Shown: positions 43,950 to 52,911 of the stretch, piece after piece
Position numbering within the stretch: the first letter of the stretch is position 1
Layout of the letters: every line of letters begins with the position of its first letter
NCBI GenBank assembly: GCA_938084905.1
Contig: CALKEQ010000007.1
Coordinates: 124,001 to 188,000 of the forward strand
Reading direction: 5' to 3'
Source: an uncultured bacterium
GTDB lineage: Bacteria; Desulfobacterota; Syntrophorhabdia; Syntrophorhabdales; JANXAF01
Length of the DNA stretch: 64,000 nucleotides
Translations under genes and position numbers: made by a program
The notes under the pieces: model-generated
What the model saw: only the letters and a program-made list of their open reading frames with translations
Told to the model about the DNA's origin: nothing
The model's database searches: none

Positions 43950-44654
43950 GTGAGTCTCGTTTTTTTTATCCTTCTTTATTTCCTCGTATTACCTTGTGCT
44001 TTTCCGCAGGAGGACATTTTTTTTGCCAGACGAAAGGAGATGGTAGAGAAAGATATAAAGGGCAGGGGAATAAAGGACGAGAAGGTTATAAATGCCATGT
44101 TGAAAGTGAAAAGACACCTTTTTGTTGAAAAAAAGTATCTCGATAAGGCTTACGGAGATCACCCATTGCCAATAGGAGAGGGTCAGACTATCTCCCAGCC
44201 GTACGTTGTAGCCCTCATGACTGAGGCTCTGTGCCTTAGGGGAAATGAGAGGGTCTTAGAGATAGGGACAGGCTCAGGATATCAGGCGGCAGTTCTCGCA
44301 GAAATAGTGAAAGAAGTCTACACAATCGAGATAAGGAAAGGGCTCTACGAGATGGCAAAAGAGAGGCTAAAAAAACTGGGATATAAAAACGTTTATGTTA
44401 AGCATGGAGACGGGTACTTTGGATGGAAAGAGTACTCACCATTCGATGCGATAATGATTACAGCATCAGCAAATCACATCCCTCCCCCTCTTCTTGCCCA
44501 GCTTAAGGAGGGAGGAAGGCTAGTTATCCCCCTGGGAAGCACTTTTTTCTATCAGAACCTAATAGTCGTTACAAAGCAAAAAAATAGTTTTACTGTCCGT
44601 GAACTTGGATCTGTCCTTTTCGTCCCCATGATAGGAGAGGCATCAAAAAGATAA
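43950..44654 (+). CDS. pcm: Exported protein-L-isoaspartate O-methyltransferase
   Basis: PCMT methylates isoaspartyl residues of aged proteins using SAM. The 234 residues carry [23 protein letters not shown], the SAM loop [18 protein letters not shown] near residue 98 and [33 protein letters not shown]. The N-terminus ([19 protein letters not shown]) is a hydrophobic signal-like sequence not found in cytosolic Pcm, so the enzyme is probably periplasmic or membrane-anchored. How SAM would reach it there is unclear. Confidence 0.92.
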   Translation: MSLVFFILLYFLVLPCAFPQEDIFFARRKEMVEKDIKGRGIKDEKVINAMLKVKRHLFVEKKYLDKAYGDHPLPIGEGQTISQPYVVALMTEALCLRGNERVLEIGTGSGYQAAVLAEIVKEVYTIEIRKGLYEMAKERLKKLGYKNVYVKHGDGYFGWKEYSPFDAIMITASANHIPPPLLAQLKEGGRLVIPLGSTFFYQNLIVVTKQKNSFTVRELGSVLFVPMIGEASKR

Positions 44655-44660
44655 ATTTTC

Positions 44661-46046
44661 TTAGTTTCCTGCCGATGTGGCGCATCTGACACACTTATTT
44701 ACATACTCCTCCTCCCAGATTTTATCTGCGAACTGAGCGTACCTTTCCGCGTATTCGTCCATCTCCTTGCTCTTTTCGGTATATATCTCCTCGGCGCCAG
44801 GATGGGTAAAGTAAGGTTTTACCTCCTCTATTATTTCTCTCATTACCTTTGGATTATCTATTATCATACATGGTCTTAGGTGGTTCGGATTGTGAGGCTG
44901 CCTCTTTCTTATTGCCTGAAAGAGAGGACTATTTAACGCTTTCTTCAAAGTGGTGTTCATTATGTTGTCAACTGCCACATGCGTGTAAACGCACGGCTCA
45001 ATATCTCCTTTAGCGTTGAGATGGAAGTAGCGTCTTCCACCCGCGATGCAGCCCTCCACATGAGGACCATCGTTCCAGAAGTCCAAGAAGAACATTGGCT
45101 TCGTGTGCCTAAAACGGGAGACGTTTTTCCTCAAAAGGTTTCTCTGTTCTGGAGTTACCATGAGGGAGAAATCTGCTTTACCGTTTACGGGGACATAAAG
45201 GAAGTAATTCTGTAAAAAGGAACCGCACTCGATCATAAAATCGACGAACTCCTCAGATGCAACAGTTTCTGCGTTTTGGCTTGTGACCGTAGCAGAAGAT
45301 CCGATTAGAACCCTTGCATCTCTTAAGTACTCGAAGGCAGACATAATCTTTTTAAATACACCTTTACCGCGCCATCTGTCAGTTTCTTCCTCGTATCCCT
45401 CAATGCTTATGACGACCATGACGTTTCCGAGGTCTGAAAACCTCTTAGCAATATCTCTTGTCATGAGAGTGCCGTTTGTGTACACTTGGAAGAAAATCCT
45501 TGGGTGTTCCTCTATCATGCGGAAAAGATGGGGGTATAAAAGCGGTTCTCCTCCCAGAACGGTTATGAAGTGAATTGCAAGCTCCTCACATTCTTTGAGG
45601 ACCCTATCAACTACCTCATAAGGAAGTTCAGGCTTCGTCCCATATCCGAGCGTGTAACATCCTTTGCACCTTAAATTGCAGTTTAAGGTTGGAGAAAGGA
45701 TCATTACAAAGGGGGGTCTATAGCCGTGTTCCTTCTCAAACTGGTCCCTCCTTTTGTTTCCAAGAAACCATGCCCTCATAAAGAGCGTTTCGAAGATCTT
45801 TCTTCTGTTTCTCTCAGGTAAGTAGGAGAAAATCCTTCTGAAGAGTTTTTTTGCCGCATGGTCAGGGGTCTGGAGATAGTATCTTATACCCCTTATTCCA
45901 GCAAGGATTTCCTTGTCAGACGTTAGCTTTTCGGCAAGGTAAGTAAGACGTATAAAATTTTCATCTGAAATATTCCCAAGAAGCTCAATTATGGTTGATG
46001 CGAGTTTTCTAGTCGCAAAATCTTCAAGCTCCCTTAGGATCTCCAT
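44661..46046 (-). CDS. Radical SAM protein with SPASM-like C-terminal cysteines
   Basis: The 461-residue enzyme has an N-terminal helical region of about 110 residues, the radical SAM cluster motif CNLRCKGC near residue 123, the GGEP motif (VLGGEPLLYP), and later cysteines (EGCIAGGRRYFHLNAKGDIEPCVY; NKCVRCATS at the very end) that may bind an auxiliary Fe-S cluster. SPASM enzymes modify peptides or proteins, but no small precursor peptide gene is seen nearby. SD GGGAGGAGG precedes the ATG. It converges with pcm (6 nt apart). Confidence 0.85.
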   Translation of the reverse strand: MEILRELEDFATRKLASTIIELLGNISDENFIRLTYLAEKLTSDKEILAGIRGIRYYLQTPDHAAKKLFRRIFSYLPERNRRKIFETLFMRAWFLGNKRRDQFEKEHGYRPPFVMILSPTLNCNLRCKGCYTLGYGTKPELPYEVVDRVLKECEELAIHFITVLGGEPLLYPHLFRMIEEHPRIFFQVYTNGTLMTRDIAKRFSDLGNVMVVISIEGYEEETDRWRGKGVFKKIMSAFEYLRDARVLIGSSATVTSQNAETVASEEFVDFMIECGSFLQNYFLYVPVNGKADFSLMVTPEQRNLLRKNVSRFRHTKPMFFLDFWNDGPHVEGCIAGGRRYFHLNAKGDIEPCVYTHVAVDNIMNTTLKKALNSPLFQAIRKRQPHNPNHLRPCMIIDNPKVMREIIEEVKPYFTHPGAEEIYTEKSKEMDEYAERYAQFADKIWEEEYVNKCVRCATSAGN

Positions 46047-46164
46047 TATAGCCCACCTCCTCCCTTTTTTCTCAAGTGGAACCTAGTAAACTATTTACAC
46101 CATTTTCCAAATAATTCAAGCAAAAAAAAGAAATGTCGAATTGGGGGGGTCCTTGTGGCAAATG

Positions 46165-46173
46165 TGCTATAAT
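46165..46173 (+). promoter_or_regulatory. Extended -10 element of the NlpC/P60-epimerase operon
   Basis: TGCTATAAT (TATAAT at 46168-46173) is a perfect extended -10, 7 nt before the ATG at 46181. The surrounding 14-mer ATGTGCTATAATTT recurs exactly before the MEMO gene. Confidence 0.7.
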
Positions 46174-46180
46174 TTTTCGA

Positions 46181-47122
46181 ATGCAAAGAGTATACTACGT
46201 TGATGCTCCCGTTACAGATCTATTAAATAAGCCGGAATTTTCTAAAATTGAAAGTTTTTCAGAGAAGAACCGGTTGAGTCAGTTACTGTACAATGAGGAG
46301 GTGGAGATCCTCGCGGAGAAAAAAGGCTGGTTCCTCGTAGAAGCACTGGAACAGAGATCTTTCAGACAAAGAGGCTTCTGGGCGCCTTACAGGGGATATG
46401 CTAAAAAAGAACATTTAAGGGAATCAGAAAGGAGGCTTCATTTTAATGCGGTTGTAATTTCCCCTAAAATATTGGTCGAGGAGGAAGACTTTAAAATCCC
46501 GATTCCTTTTGGCAGCCGTTTAATTCTCGAAGAATTCCCTCAAAGCACCTCTCTTACAATTGACGGGAAAAGAAAGGTGCACGTTAGGGAGGGTACTTAC
46601 AGGTTCTTGCAAAAGTTGGAAACCAGCGGAGATGAAATAGTGAAAACGGCAAACATTTTTATTGGATGCCCGTATCTTTGGGGAGGAAGGAGCATAAAAT
46701 GTGAGGAAGTAGAAGCTTTTGGGACATTAACAGGCGTGGACTGTTCGGGGCTTGTAAATCTCGTATTCAGAGTTAACGGAATCGACCTTCCCAGAGACGC
46801 GCATGATCAGTTCCTTTTCTCAAAGAGGATCAGGGGAGCTGAACTTAGAGCGGGTGATCTGATATTTCTATCCACTGGAAAAAATCCCCAAATGATCGAT
46901 CACGTCATGATTTACTGTGGCGATGGGAACTTTGTTGAGGCATCGAGCAGGGAAAAAAAGGTGAGGATCGGTAACCTTAAGGATAGTTTTGATCTCCAAA
47001 TTTCAGAGATTGAGGAAAAAGCCGTAAGAAAGGGTGATCTAATCCTCTTTTTTGGAAGAGTATTAGAGAAAGATGAGCCTAATAAGAGGGATAGAGATAA
47101 AGAGGGTCTCCCTACCCCTTAA
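46181..47122 (+). CDS. NlpC/P60 endopeptidase with SH3-like domains (YkfC-like)
   Basis: In Bacillus, YkfC cleaves L-Ala-gamma-D-Glu from murein peptides and works with epimerase YkfB; the same pairing is seen here. The ATG at 46181 gives 313 residues; the longer frame from 46133 runs over the promoter. An N-terminal SH3b-like part (PVTDLLNKPEF, EEVEILAEKKGWFLVEA) precedes the NlpC/P60 domain, with catalytic Cys in GVDCSGLVN and His in IDHVMIYCGDGNF. The third residue is in VEASS, where most relatives have His (HASS). There is no signal peptide, consistent with cytoplasmic peptide recycling. Confidence 0.85.
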   Translation: MQRVYYVDAPVTDLLNKPEFSKIESFSEKNRLSQLLYNEEVEILAEKKGWFLVEALEQRSFRQRGFWAPYRGYAKKEHLRESERRLHFNAVVISPKILVEEEDFKIPIPFGSRLILEEFPQSTSLTIDGKRKVHVREGTYRFLQKLETSGDEIVKTANIFIGCPYLWGGRSIKCEEVEAFGTLTGVDCSGLVNLVFRVNGIDLPRDAHDQFLFSKRIRGAELRAGDLIFLSTGKNPQMIDHVMIYCGDGNFVEASSREKKVRIGNLKDSFDLQISEIEEKAVRKGDLILFFGRVLEKDEPNKRDRDKEGLPTP

Positions 47123-48125
47123 AGTGGCCTTCGAGACAGCGAAAGGAAAGAAGAACTTTACTGAAAGTATCATACTGCGCGTTTTGCTAGATAGGAACCA
47201 TGAGGGAATAGGTGAAGCTTCCACATCGAGAGCCTTCTCCCTCGAAAGCCTTGAAGTTATGGAAAGGTTTTTAAGGGAGGCAAAATCCTCTCTCATAGGA
47301 ATGAACGTTACTGAGTATCCTTCTTTGGTAGAGAAGTTGAGGAGAAACTTTCCAAGTTTTAGGCTTGCCATTTCAGGGCTGGAACTTTCCCTTTTTCGGG
47401 CCTACCTTTCCTGGAAAAATATTTCGGAGTTTTCTTTCTGGGGTGGGAAAAAGAGGATAATCGAGACTGATATTACAGTTCCTCACATAGATCTGAAAGA
47501 GGCTTTAAGATGGGTTTGTCTCTTTGCAAAAAGGGGATTCCGCTTTTTTAAAATAAAACTTAAGGGAGACTTAGAGAGGGATTTCCAGTTCATCTCCGCA
47601 ATAAACGACCTCTTAAAGGAGACTTTAAATGATTACCAGCTTAGGCTTGACATGAACGAGTCTTATACAGCGAGAGAATTTCTGGTTCTAAGGGATAAAC
47701 TTTCAAGTTTTAGGATTCCAGTCGAGTTTTTTGAGCAGCCACTAAAGAGGGACGATTATGGTGGTTTAAAAGAGATAGTTAAGGAGAAAGATTGTGAGAT
47801 AGTCCTTGATGAATCCGTAAAAGACGTTGAGGACTTAGACAGGATAGGTGCTTTAGGATTCAAAGGGGGGGTGAATATAAAGATAGCCAAAAGCGGAATA
47901 AATGAATCCAAGAAGATCCACGATCTCGCAAAGAGGGCTGGGCTTAAACTGATGATAGGATGCTTAACCGAGACACCTATTGGTCTATCTGCGGGAATTT
48001 TTTTCGCTTCTGGAATAGGCGATTTCGACTACGTTGATCTAGATGGGGTACACTTTATCAAGGCTAAAACGCCTTTTTCTTCAATCAGAGTATCTGGACC
48101 CTACTACATCTTTACCCCATCTTGA
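47073..48125 (+). CDS. Dipeptide epimerase of the enolase superfamily (L-Ala-D/L-Glu epimerase type)
   Basis: The 350-residue protein has the enolase superfamily acid-base and metal residues: KxK at K160/K162 (FFKIKLKGD), D193 (LDMNES), E221 (FFEQP), D246 (LDES), and K270 (NIKIAKSG), with IGCLTETPIGLSAG after. These match the dipeptide epimerase/muconate lactonising subgroup. It overlaps the NlpC/P60 gene by 50 nt, so the pair likely converts L-Ala-D-Glu from murein to L-Ala-L-Glu. An o-succinylbenzoate synthase role is possible but less supported. Confidence 0.85.
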   Translation: MSLIRGIEIKRVSLPLKVAFETAKGKKNFTESIILRVLLDRNHEGIGEASTSRAFSLESLEVMERFLREAKSSLIGMNVTEYPSLVEKLRRNFPSFRLAISGLELSLFRAYLSWKNISEFSFWGGKKRIIETDITVPHIDLKEALRWVCLFAKRGFRFFKIKLKGDLERDFQFISAINDLLKETLNDYQLRLDMNESYTAREFLVLRDKLSSFRIPVEFFEQPLKRDDYGGLKEIVKEKDCEIVLDESVKDVEDLDRIGALGFKGGVNIKIAKSGINESKKIHDLAKRAGLKLMIGCLTETPIGLSAGIFFASGIGDFDYVDLDGVHFIKAKTPFSSIRVSGPYYIFTPS

Positions 48126-48193
48126 TTTTTGCGGCAATCCCATGTAAAATTGACCCGAATTTTTTCGACTACAGTTTTTCGAAAGGAGCCTGT

Positions 48194-50287
48194 ATGAAGA
48201 GATACGAACCAGAGCTGATAAGGAACGTAGGACTTTTTTCACATGGAGGAGACGGAAAGACTTCCATAGCCGAGGCTATGCTTTTCCTTGCGGGAGAAAA
48301 CAGTAGATTAGGAAGGGTTGATGATGGTACTTCAATTATGGATTTTGAGCCTGAGGAGATTGAGAGAAAGATAACAATATCCTCCTCTCTTGCCTTTTTT
48401 GAGTGGAAAAAGCACAAAATCAATCTTCTAGATACACCTGGTGACGATAACTTCATCTCTGATGCAAGACTATGTATGAGGGTGGTCGACTGTGCGGTAA
48501 TTGTGGTAAGTGGTATAGATGGTGTTAAGGTTCAGACTGAAAAGGTCTGGCAGTTTGCAAAGGAGAATAAAAATCCGATTTTAGTGTTTGTAAACAAGCT
48601 TGATCGGGAAAGATCCGATTTTTTCAGAACTCTTACCTCCCTAAAGGTCAGCTTTGAGGGAACAAACTTCCTTCCCGTTCAGATACCTTATGGAAGCGAG
48701 GATAACTTTAAAGGGGTTGTAGATCTTCTTTCCGGAAAGGTCCTCCTTTACAAGGAGGACGCATCTGGTTTCTTCGAGGAGATCGATGTTCCCGATGATT
48801 TGAAGGAAACTTACGAGTCTTACAGAGAAAGGCTTATGGAGAGTATAGTTGAGATGGACGATGAAATTATGGAAAAGTACCTGTCCGGTGAAGAAATAGA
48901 GAGCTCAAAGATAGGGGAGTGTCTAAAAAACGGTATTTGGGAAGGAAAGATCGTACCTGTTCTTTGCGGTTCAGCCATAAGGAACATTGGAATTTCAAGT
49001 CTGCTCGATTTTATAATCAAATTTTGTCCGCCTCCCACATTCAGGAAGGAAGTTGAAGGTTACGATGCTAAAACTGGAGCAAAGGTAAAAAGACTTATTT
49101 CTCCCCAAGAACCTTTCAGTGCATACGTTTTCAAAACGATAAGCGACCCATTTACAGGAAGACTCAGTTTATTTAAGGTTTATTCTGGAGAACTTTATCC
49201 AGATGTAACAGTTCTCAATTCCACAAAGGACGAAAAGGAAAAGATAGGACAGATATTTTTCCTTGTTGGGAAGAAACAGAAACCTGCACCTTGTGCTGGA
49301 ACTGGAGACATAGGGGTTGTGGCCAAGCTGAAAAATGTTGGAACTGGTGACACACTTTGCGATGAAAAGTATCCCATAAAGTATGAAGGGCCAAAGGTCC
49401 CTCCTGCCCTCATCTCCTTTTCACTTAGGCCGAAGACAAAGGGAGACGAGGATAAGTTGAATGCATCTCTTGCCAAGCTAATGGAGGAAGATCTGACGAT
49501 AAGGTATGCTCGGGACGAGCAGACAAAGGAATTCATCCTTTCAGGAATGGGTCAGGTTCACATAGAGGTTGTTGTTGAAAAGCTGAAGAGAAAGTTCGGA
49601 GTTGAAGTGGAACTGAAAGAACCAAAGGTTCCTTACAAGGAGACGATAAAAGGGACTGCGAAGGCGCAAGGGAAGTACAAGAGGCAGTCAGGGGGTAGAG
49701 GGCAGTACGGAGATACCTGGCTTGAGATTTCACCACTCCCTAGAGGGGAAGGCTTTGTATTCGAGGATAAAATAGTAGGTGGAGTTATTCCTAAGCAGTA
49801 CATCCCTGCTGTGGAAAAGGGCGTAATTGAAGCGATGCAGCATGGGATACTTGCCGGCTATCCTGTGACAGATGTTAAGGTTACCCTTTACGACGGTTCC
49901 TACCATGAGGTGGACTCCTCCGAGATGGCTTTCAAGATCGCAGCATCAATGGGTTTCAAAAAGTGTATGGAAATGGCGAACCCAGTTCTTCTTGAACCGA
50001 TAATGAAAATGGAGATCATAGTACCAGAGGAAAATCTAGGTGACGTAATGGGCGACCTGAATTCTAGAAGGGGGAAGATCCTTGGTGTTGAGGCAAAGGG
50101 AAATAACCAGGTGATAAGGGCGTATGTACCGATGGCCGAGATTTTAAGATACGCACCTGATCTCCGTTCTATGACAGGTGGAAGAGGAACATTCACGATG
50201 GAATTTTCCCATTACGAGGAAGTTCCGCAGAATATAGCGCAAAAAATAATTGAACAGGCCAAAAGGGAAAAAGAACAGGAGAAGTGA
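48194..50287 (+). CDS. EF-G-like translational GTPase (fusA paralogue)
   Basis: From the ATG at 48194 (SD GAAAGGAGCC) the protein has 697 residues. It starts RNVGLFSHGGDGKTSIAEAML, with the P-loop reading SHGGDGKTS where EF-G has GHVDHGKTT. G2-G4 motifs follow (NLLDTPGDDNFISD, VNKLD). The EF-G domain II-V order is kept, including SGMGQVHIEVVVEKLKRKFGVE and AIEPxMKMEI-like LLEPIMKMEIIVPEENLGDVMGDLNSRRG. It is one of the EF-G paralogues common in anaerobes, probably not the canonical EF-G. The upstream 72 nt of open frame lacks homology. Confidence 0.88.
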   Translation: MKRYEPELIRNVGLFSHGGDGKTSIAEAMLFLAGENSRLGRVDDGTSIMDFEPEEIERKITISSSLAFFEWKKHKINLLDTPGDDNFISDARLCMRVVDCAVIVVSGIDGVKVQTEKVWQFAKENKNPILVFVNKLDRERSDFFRTLTSLKVSFEGTNFLPVQIPYGSEDNFKGVVDLLSGKVLLYKEDASGFFEEIDVPDDLKETYESYRERLMESIVEMDDEIMEKYLSGEEIESSKIGECLKNGIWEGKIVPVLCGSAIRNIGISSLLDFIIKFCPPPTFRKEVEGYDAKTGAKVKRLISPQEPFSAYVFKTISDPFTGRLSLFKVYSGELYPDVTVLNSTKDEKEKIGQIFFLVGKKQKPAPCAGTGDIGVVAKLKNVGTGDTLCDEKYPIKYEGPKVPPALISFSLRPKTKGDEDKLNASLAKLMEEDLTIRYARDEQTKEFILSGMGQVHIEVVVEKLKRKFGVEVELKEPKVPYKETIKGTAKAQGKYKRQSGGRGQYGDTWLEISPLPRGEGFVFEDKIVGGVIPKQYIPAVEKGVIEAMQHGILAGYPVTDVKVTLYDGSYHEVDSSEMAFKIAASMGFKKCMEMANPVLLEPIMKMEIIVPEENLGDVMGDLNSRRGKILGVEAKGNNQVIRAYVPMAEILRYAPDLRSMTGGRGTFTMEFSHYEEVPQNIAQKIIEQAKREKEQEK

Positions 50288-50727
50288 GAGCAGTACTCCA
50301 GAGGGTAAAGGAGGCGAAAGTCGAAATAGGAGGAGAAACTAAAGGCGCAATAGGTAAAGGTATCGTAGTCTTCCTCGGTATAGGGAGGGAAGACTCTGAA
50401 AAAGACGTAGAATGGATGGTGGAAAAAATAGTGAACCTTAGAATATTCGAAAGGGAGGAAGGGAAACTGGATCTCTCCCTTCTTGATACTGGAGGAGATC
50501 TTCTTGTCGTCTCCCAGTTCACGCTTTACGGAGACTGTTCAAAGGGGAGAAGGCCTTCCTTCTCTGAGGCCATGGAAAGGGAAAAAGCAAAAGATCTCTT
50601 CGATAGATTCGTGGAATTGGCAAAAAAAAGGGTAAAAAAGGTAGAAACAGGTGTTTTCAGGGCTCACATGGATGTTTACCTGGTAAACGATGGTCCTGTA
50701 ACCCTTATCGTTGACTCAAAATCCTAA
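50284..50727 (+). CDS. dtd: D-aminoacyl-tRNA deacylase Dtd
   Basis: Dtd removes D-amino acids (and glycine from tRNA-Ala) from mischarged tRNAs. The 147 residues show RAVLQRVKEAKVEIGG at the start, VSQFTLYGDCSKGRRPSF with the SQxT motif, and the VNDGPVTLIVDS end motif (Gly-cisPro equivalent is NDGPV). It overlaps the EF-G-like gene by 4 nt, suggesting both protect translation. Confidence 0.95.
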   Translation: MRAVLQRVKEAKVEIGGETKGAIGKGIVVFLGIGREDSEKDVEWMVEKIVNLRIFEREEGKLDLSLLDTGGDLLVVSQFTLYGDCSKGRRPSFSEAMEREKAKDLFDRFVELAKKRVKKVETGVFRAHMDVYLVNDGPVTLIVDSKS

Positions 50728-50733
50728 AATGTA

Positions 50734-50949
50734 ATGGTCACAATAGACATTTACAAAGCATGGTGCAAAGCGTGTGGAATATGCGTGGCTTTCTGTCCAG
50801 GCTCTGTTCTATCTAAAGACGAGCTTGGTTATCCCTTCGTTGAAAACCCAGAAAAATGCATAAAGTGTAAGTGGTGCGAACTGAGATGTCCTGATTTTGC
50901 AATAACCGTTATCGAGGATTCAGCTATTGAGAAAGAAGAAAAAAGGTAA
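50734..50949 (+). CDS. korD: 2-oxoglutarate:ferredoxin oxidoreductase delta (ferredoxin) subunit KorD
   Basis: The 71-residue polyferredoxin has two 4Fe-4S sites, CKACGICVAFCPG near residue 12 and CIKCKWCELRCPD near residue 42. It is the first gene of the kor operon and overlaps korA by 23 nt. It passes electrons from the TPP enzyme to ferredoxin. Confidence 0.92.
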   Translation: MVTIDIYKAWCKACGICVAFCPGSVLSKDELGYPFVENPEKCIKCKWCELRCPDFAITVIEDSAIEKEEKR

Positions 50950-52069
50950 AGAGGTACTTCTACAGGGAAACGAGGCTATAGTTGAAGGGGCCATAAGGGC
51001 AGGTTTGAAGTTCTTTGCCGGTTATCCAATTACTCCCGCCACAGAGATAGCCGAGCTTTTAGCTTTAAAATTACCTCGGATAGGCGGCACCTTTATTCAA
51101 ATGGAAGATGAGATAGCAAGTATTGCGGCTGTAATTGGTGCCTCTCTTGCAGGTGCCAAATCGATGACAGCGACAAGCGGTCCTGGATTTTCCCTCATGC
51201 AGGAAAACATAGGTTTTGCTATAATGGCCGAGGTACCCTGCGTTATAGTAGACTGCATGAGAGCTGGTCCATCTACAGGTCTTCCCACATCCCCTTCTCA
51301 GGGAGATGTGATGCAGGCCAGATGGGGTACTCATGGGGATCACCCGATTATAGTACTCTGTCCTTCAACTGTAAAAGAGTGCTTCTCTCTAACGATTTTG
51401 GCCTTCAACTTCTCTGAAAGATTTAGAATTCCCGTAATTTTACTGGTAGACGAAATTGTGGCTCATATGAGGGAAAACATATGCCTTGAGGATGAGAATA
51501 TAGAAATTGTCAACAGGGTGAAACCTTCCGTTCCTCCCGAATGGTACATACCGTATGAAGATACACCGAGTGGAGTTCCTCCCATGGCTAACTTTGGGGA
51601 TGGTTATCGCTACCACGTAACTGGTCTTACACACGATGTTAAGGGTTTTCCTACAAGCAGGCCGGAGGAGGTAGATCCTTTTATAAGGAGACTTTTCCGA
51701 AAGATAAGTCAGAACTTTAAAGAATTACAGTTAGGTGAGAGTTTTGAGACAGAAGATGCGGAAATCTGTATAATCGCTTACGGTTGCGTTGCAAGATCGG
51801 CAAAAAGGGCATGTATTGAGGCAAGGCAAAGGGGTATTAGGGCAGGTCTCCTGAAGTTGAAAACGCTTTGGCCCTTCATGAGGACAGAGGTTGAAAAGGT
51901 GTTACAAAGAGCGAGGGTTGTGATTGTTCCTGAGATGAACATGGGTCAAATATCGAGGGAAGTGAAACGCGTAAACAGGGGCCAATCAAAGGTTTTTACA
52001 ATTAACAAGGTTGATGGAACCCCAATAACTCCGGAAGAGATACTCCTTAAGATAAAAGAGGTTTACTGA
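50927..52069 (+). CDS. korA: 2-oxoglutarate:ferredoxin oxidoreductase alpha subunit KorA
   Basis: The 380-residue subunit starts with a basic KKKKG stretch (TTG at 50927, GAGG upstream), then LLQGNEAIVEGAIRAGLKFFAGYPITPATEIAELLA, MEDEIASIAAVIGASLAGAKSMTATSGPGFSLMQENIGFA and CMRAGPSTGLPTSPSQGDV, the KorA pattern. Domain II ends with EMNMGQISREVKRVN. Its stop shares a base with korB's ATG. Confidence 0.93.
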   Translation: MRKKKKGKEVLLQGNEAIVEGAIRAGLKFFAGYPITPATEIAELLALKLPRIGGTFIQMEDEIASIAAVIGASLAGAKSMTATSGPGFSLMQENIGFAIMAEVPCVIVDCMRAGPSTGLPTSPSQGDVMQARWGTHGDHPIIVLCPSTVKECFSLTILAFNFSERFRIPVILLVDEIVAHMRENICLEDENIEIVNRVKPSVPPEWYIPYEDTPSGVPPMANFGDGYRYHVTGLTHDVKGFPTSRPEEVDPFIRRLFRKISQNFKELQLGESFETEDAEICIIAYGCVARSAKRACIEARQRGIRAGLLKLKTLWPFMRTEVEKVLQRARVVIVPEMNMGQISREVKRVNRGQSKVFTINKVDGTPITPEEILLKIKEVY

Positions 52070-52905
52070 TGGGAGAGGTTACAAAACTGATCCATAAGTA
52101 CTTAAGGCACGATAAAAAATTTCCCCACGTCTGGTGTCCTGGCTGTGGGATAGGGATACTGCTCGGTTCTCTCATTAGAGCCATTGATGGTTGTGGTTTC
52201 AAAAAAGACGAAGTGGTTCTAGTATCAGGAATAGGATGCACGGGAAGGCTTCCAGTTTATGTGGACTTCAATACACTTCATACTACCCATGGAAGAGCGC
52301 TTGCATTTGCTACAGGGATAAAGCTTGCCAAGCCGCAGCTAAAAGTGATAGTTGTCATGGGAGATGGGGACGCCGTTGCGATAGGAGGGAACCACTTTAT
52401 CCACGCGGCAAGGAGAAATGTGGATCTTAAGGCTGTGGTTGTAAATAACAGTGTCTATGGGATGACTGGTGGTCAGTACTCCCCAACAACTCCATACGGA
52501 GCAAAGACTTCCACTTCTCCCTATTTTCACATTGAAAGACCTTTCAAAATATCAGAGCTTGCAATTGTTAGTGGAGCGTCCTTTGTTGCAAGATCGACTG
52601 TTTACCATGTAAAGCTTCTCGATGAATTATTAAAGAGGGCCTTTTTGAAAAAGGGGTTTTCTGTTGTTGAGGTGATATCTCACTGTCATACCCAGTACGG
52701 AAAGATAAACAGGATAGGTTCCGCTGTGGATATGCTCATTTGGCAGAGGGAACACGCAATTCCAGTTGATAAGGCAAGGGAAATGAAGGAGGAGGAGCTT
52801 ACTGACAGATTTGTGATAGGCGTTCTTCAGGATAGGGATTTTCCCACATTCGAAGAGGAGTACGAAAAAGTTAGAAAGATGGCGAAAAAATTCACTGAGA
52901 TTTAA
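52069..52905 (+). CDS. korB: 2-oxoglutarate:ferredoxin oxidoreductase beta subunit KorB
   Basis: The 278-residue TPP-binding subunit contains WCPGCGIGILLGSLI near residue 23, TGIKLAKPQLKVIVVMGDGDAVAIGGNHFIHAARRNVDLKAVV and NNSVYGMTGGQYSPTTP. The absence of an extra Cys tail and the SucCD neighbours favour 2-oxoglutarate over pyruvate. It lies between korA and korC. Confidence 0.93.
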   Translation: MGEVTKLIHKYLRHDKKFPHVWCPGCGIGILLGSLIRAIDGCGFKKDEVVLVSGIGCTGRLPVYVDFNTLHTTHGRALAFATGIKLAKPQLKVIVVMGDGDAVAIGGNHFIHAARRNVDLKAVVVNNSVYGMTGGQYSPTTPYGAKTSTSPYFHIERPFKISELAIVSGASFVARSTVYHVKLLDELLKRAFLKKGFSVVEVISHCHTQYGKINRIGSAVDMLIWQREHAIPVDKAREMKEEELTDRFVIGVLQDRDFPTFEEEYEKVRKMAKKFTEI

Positions 52906-52911
52906 ACTGGG

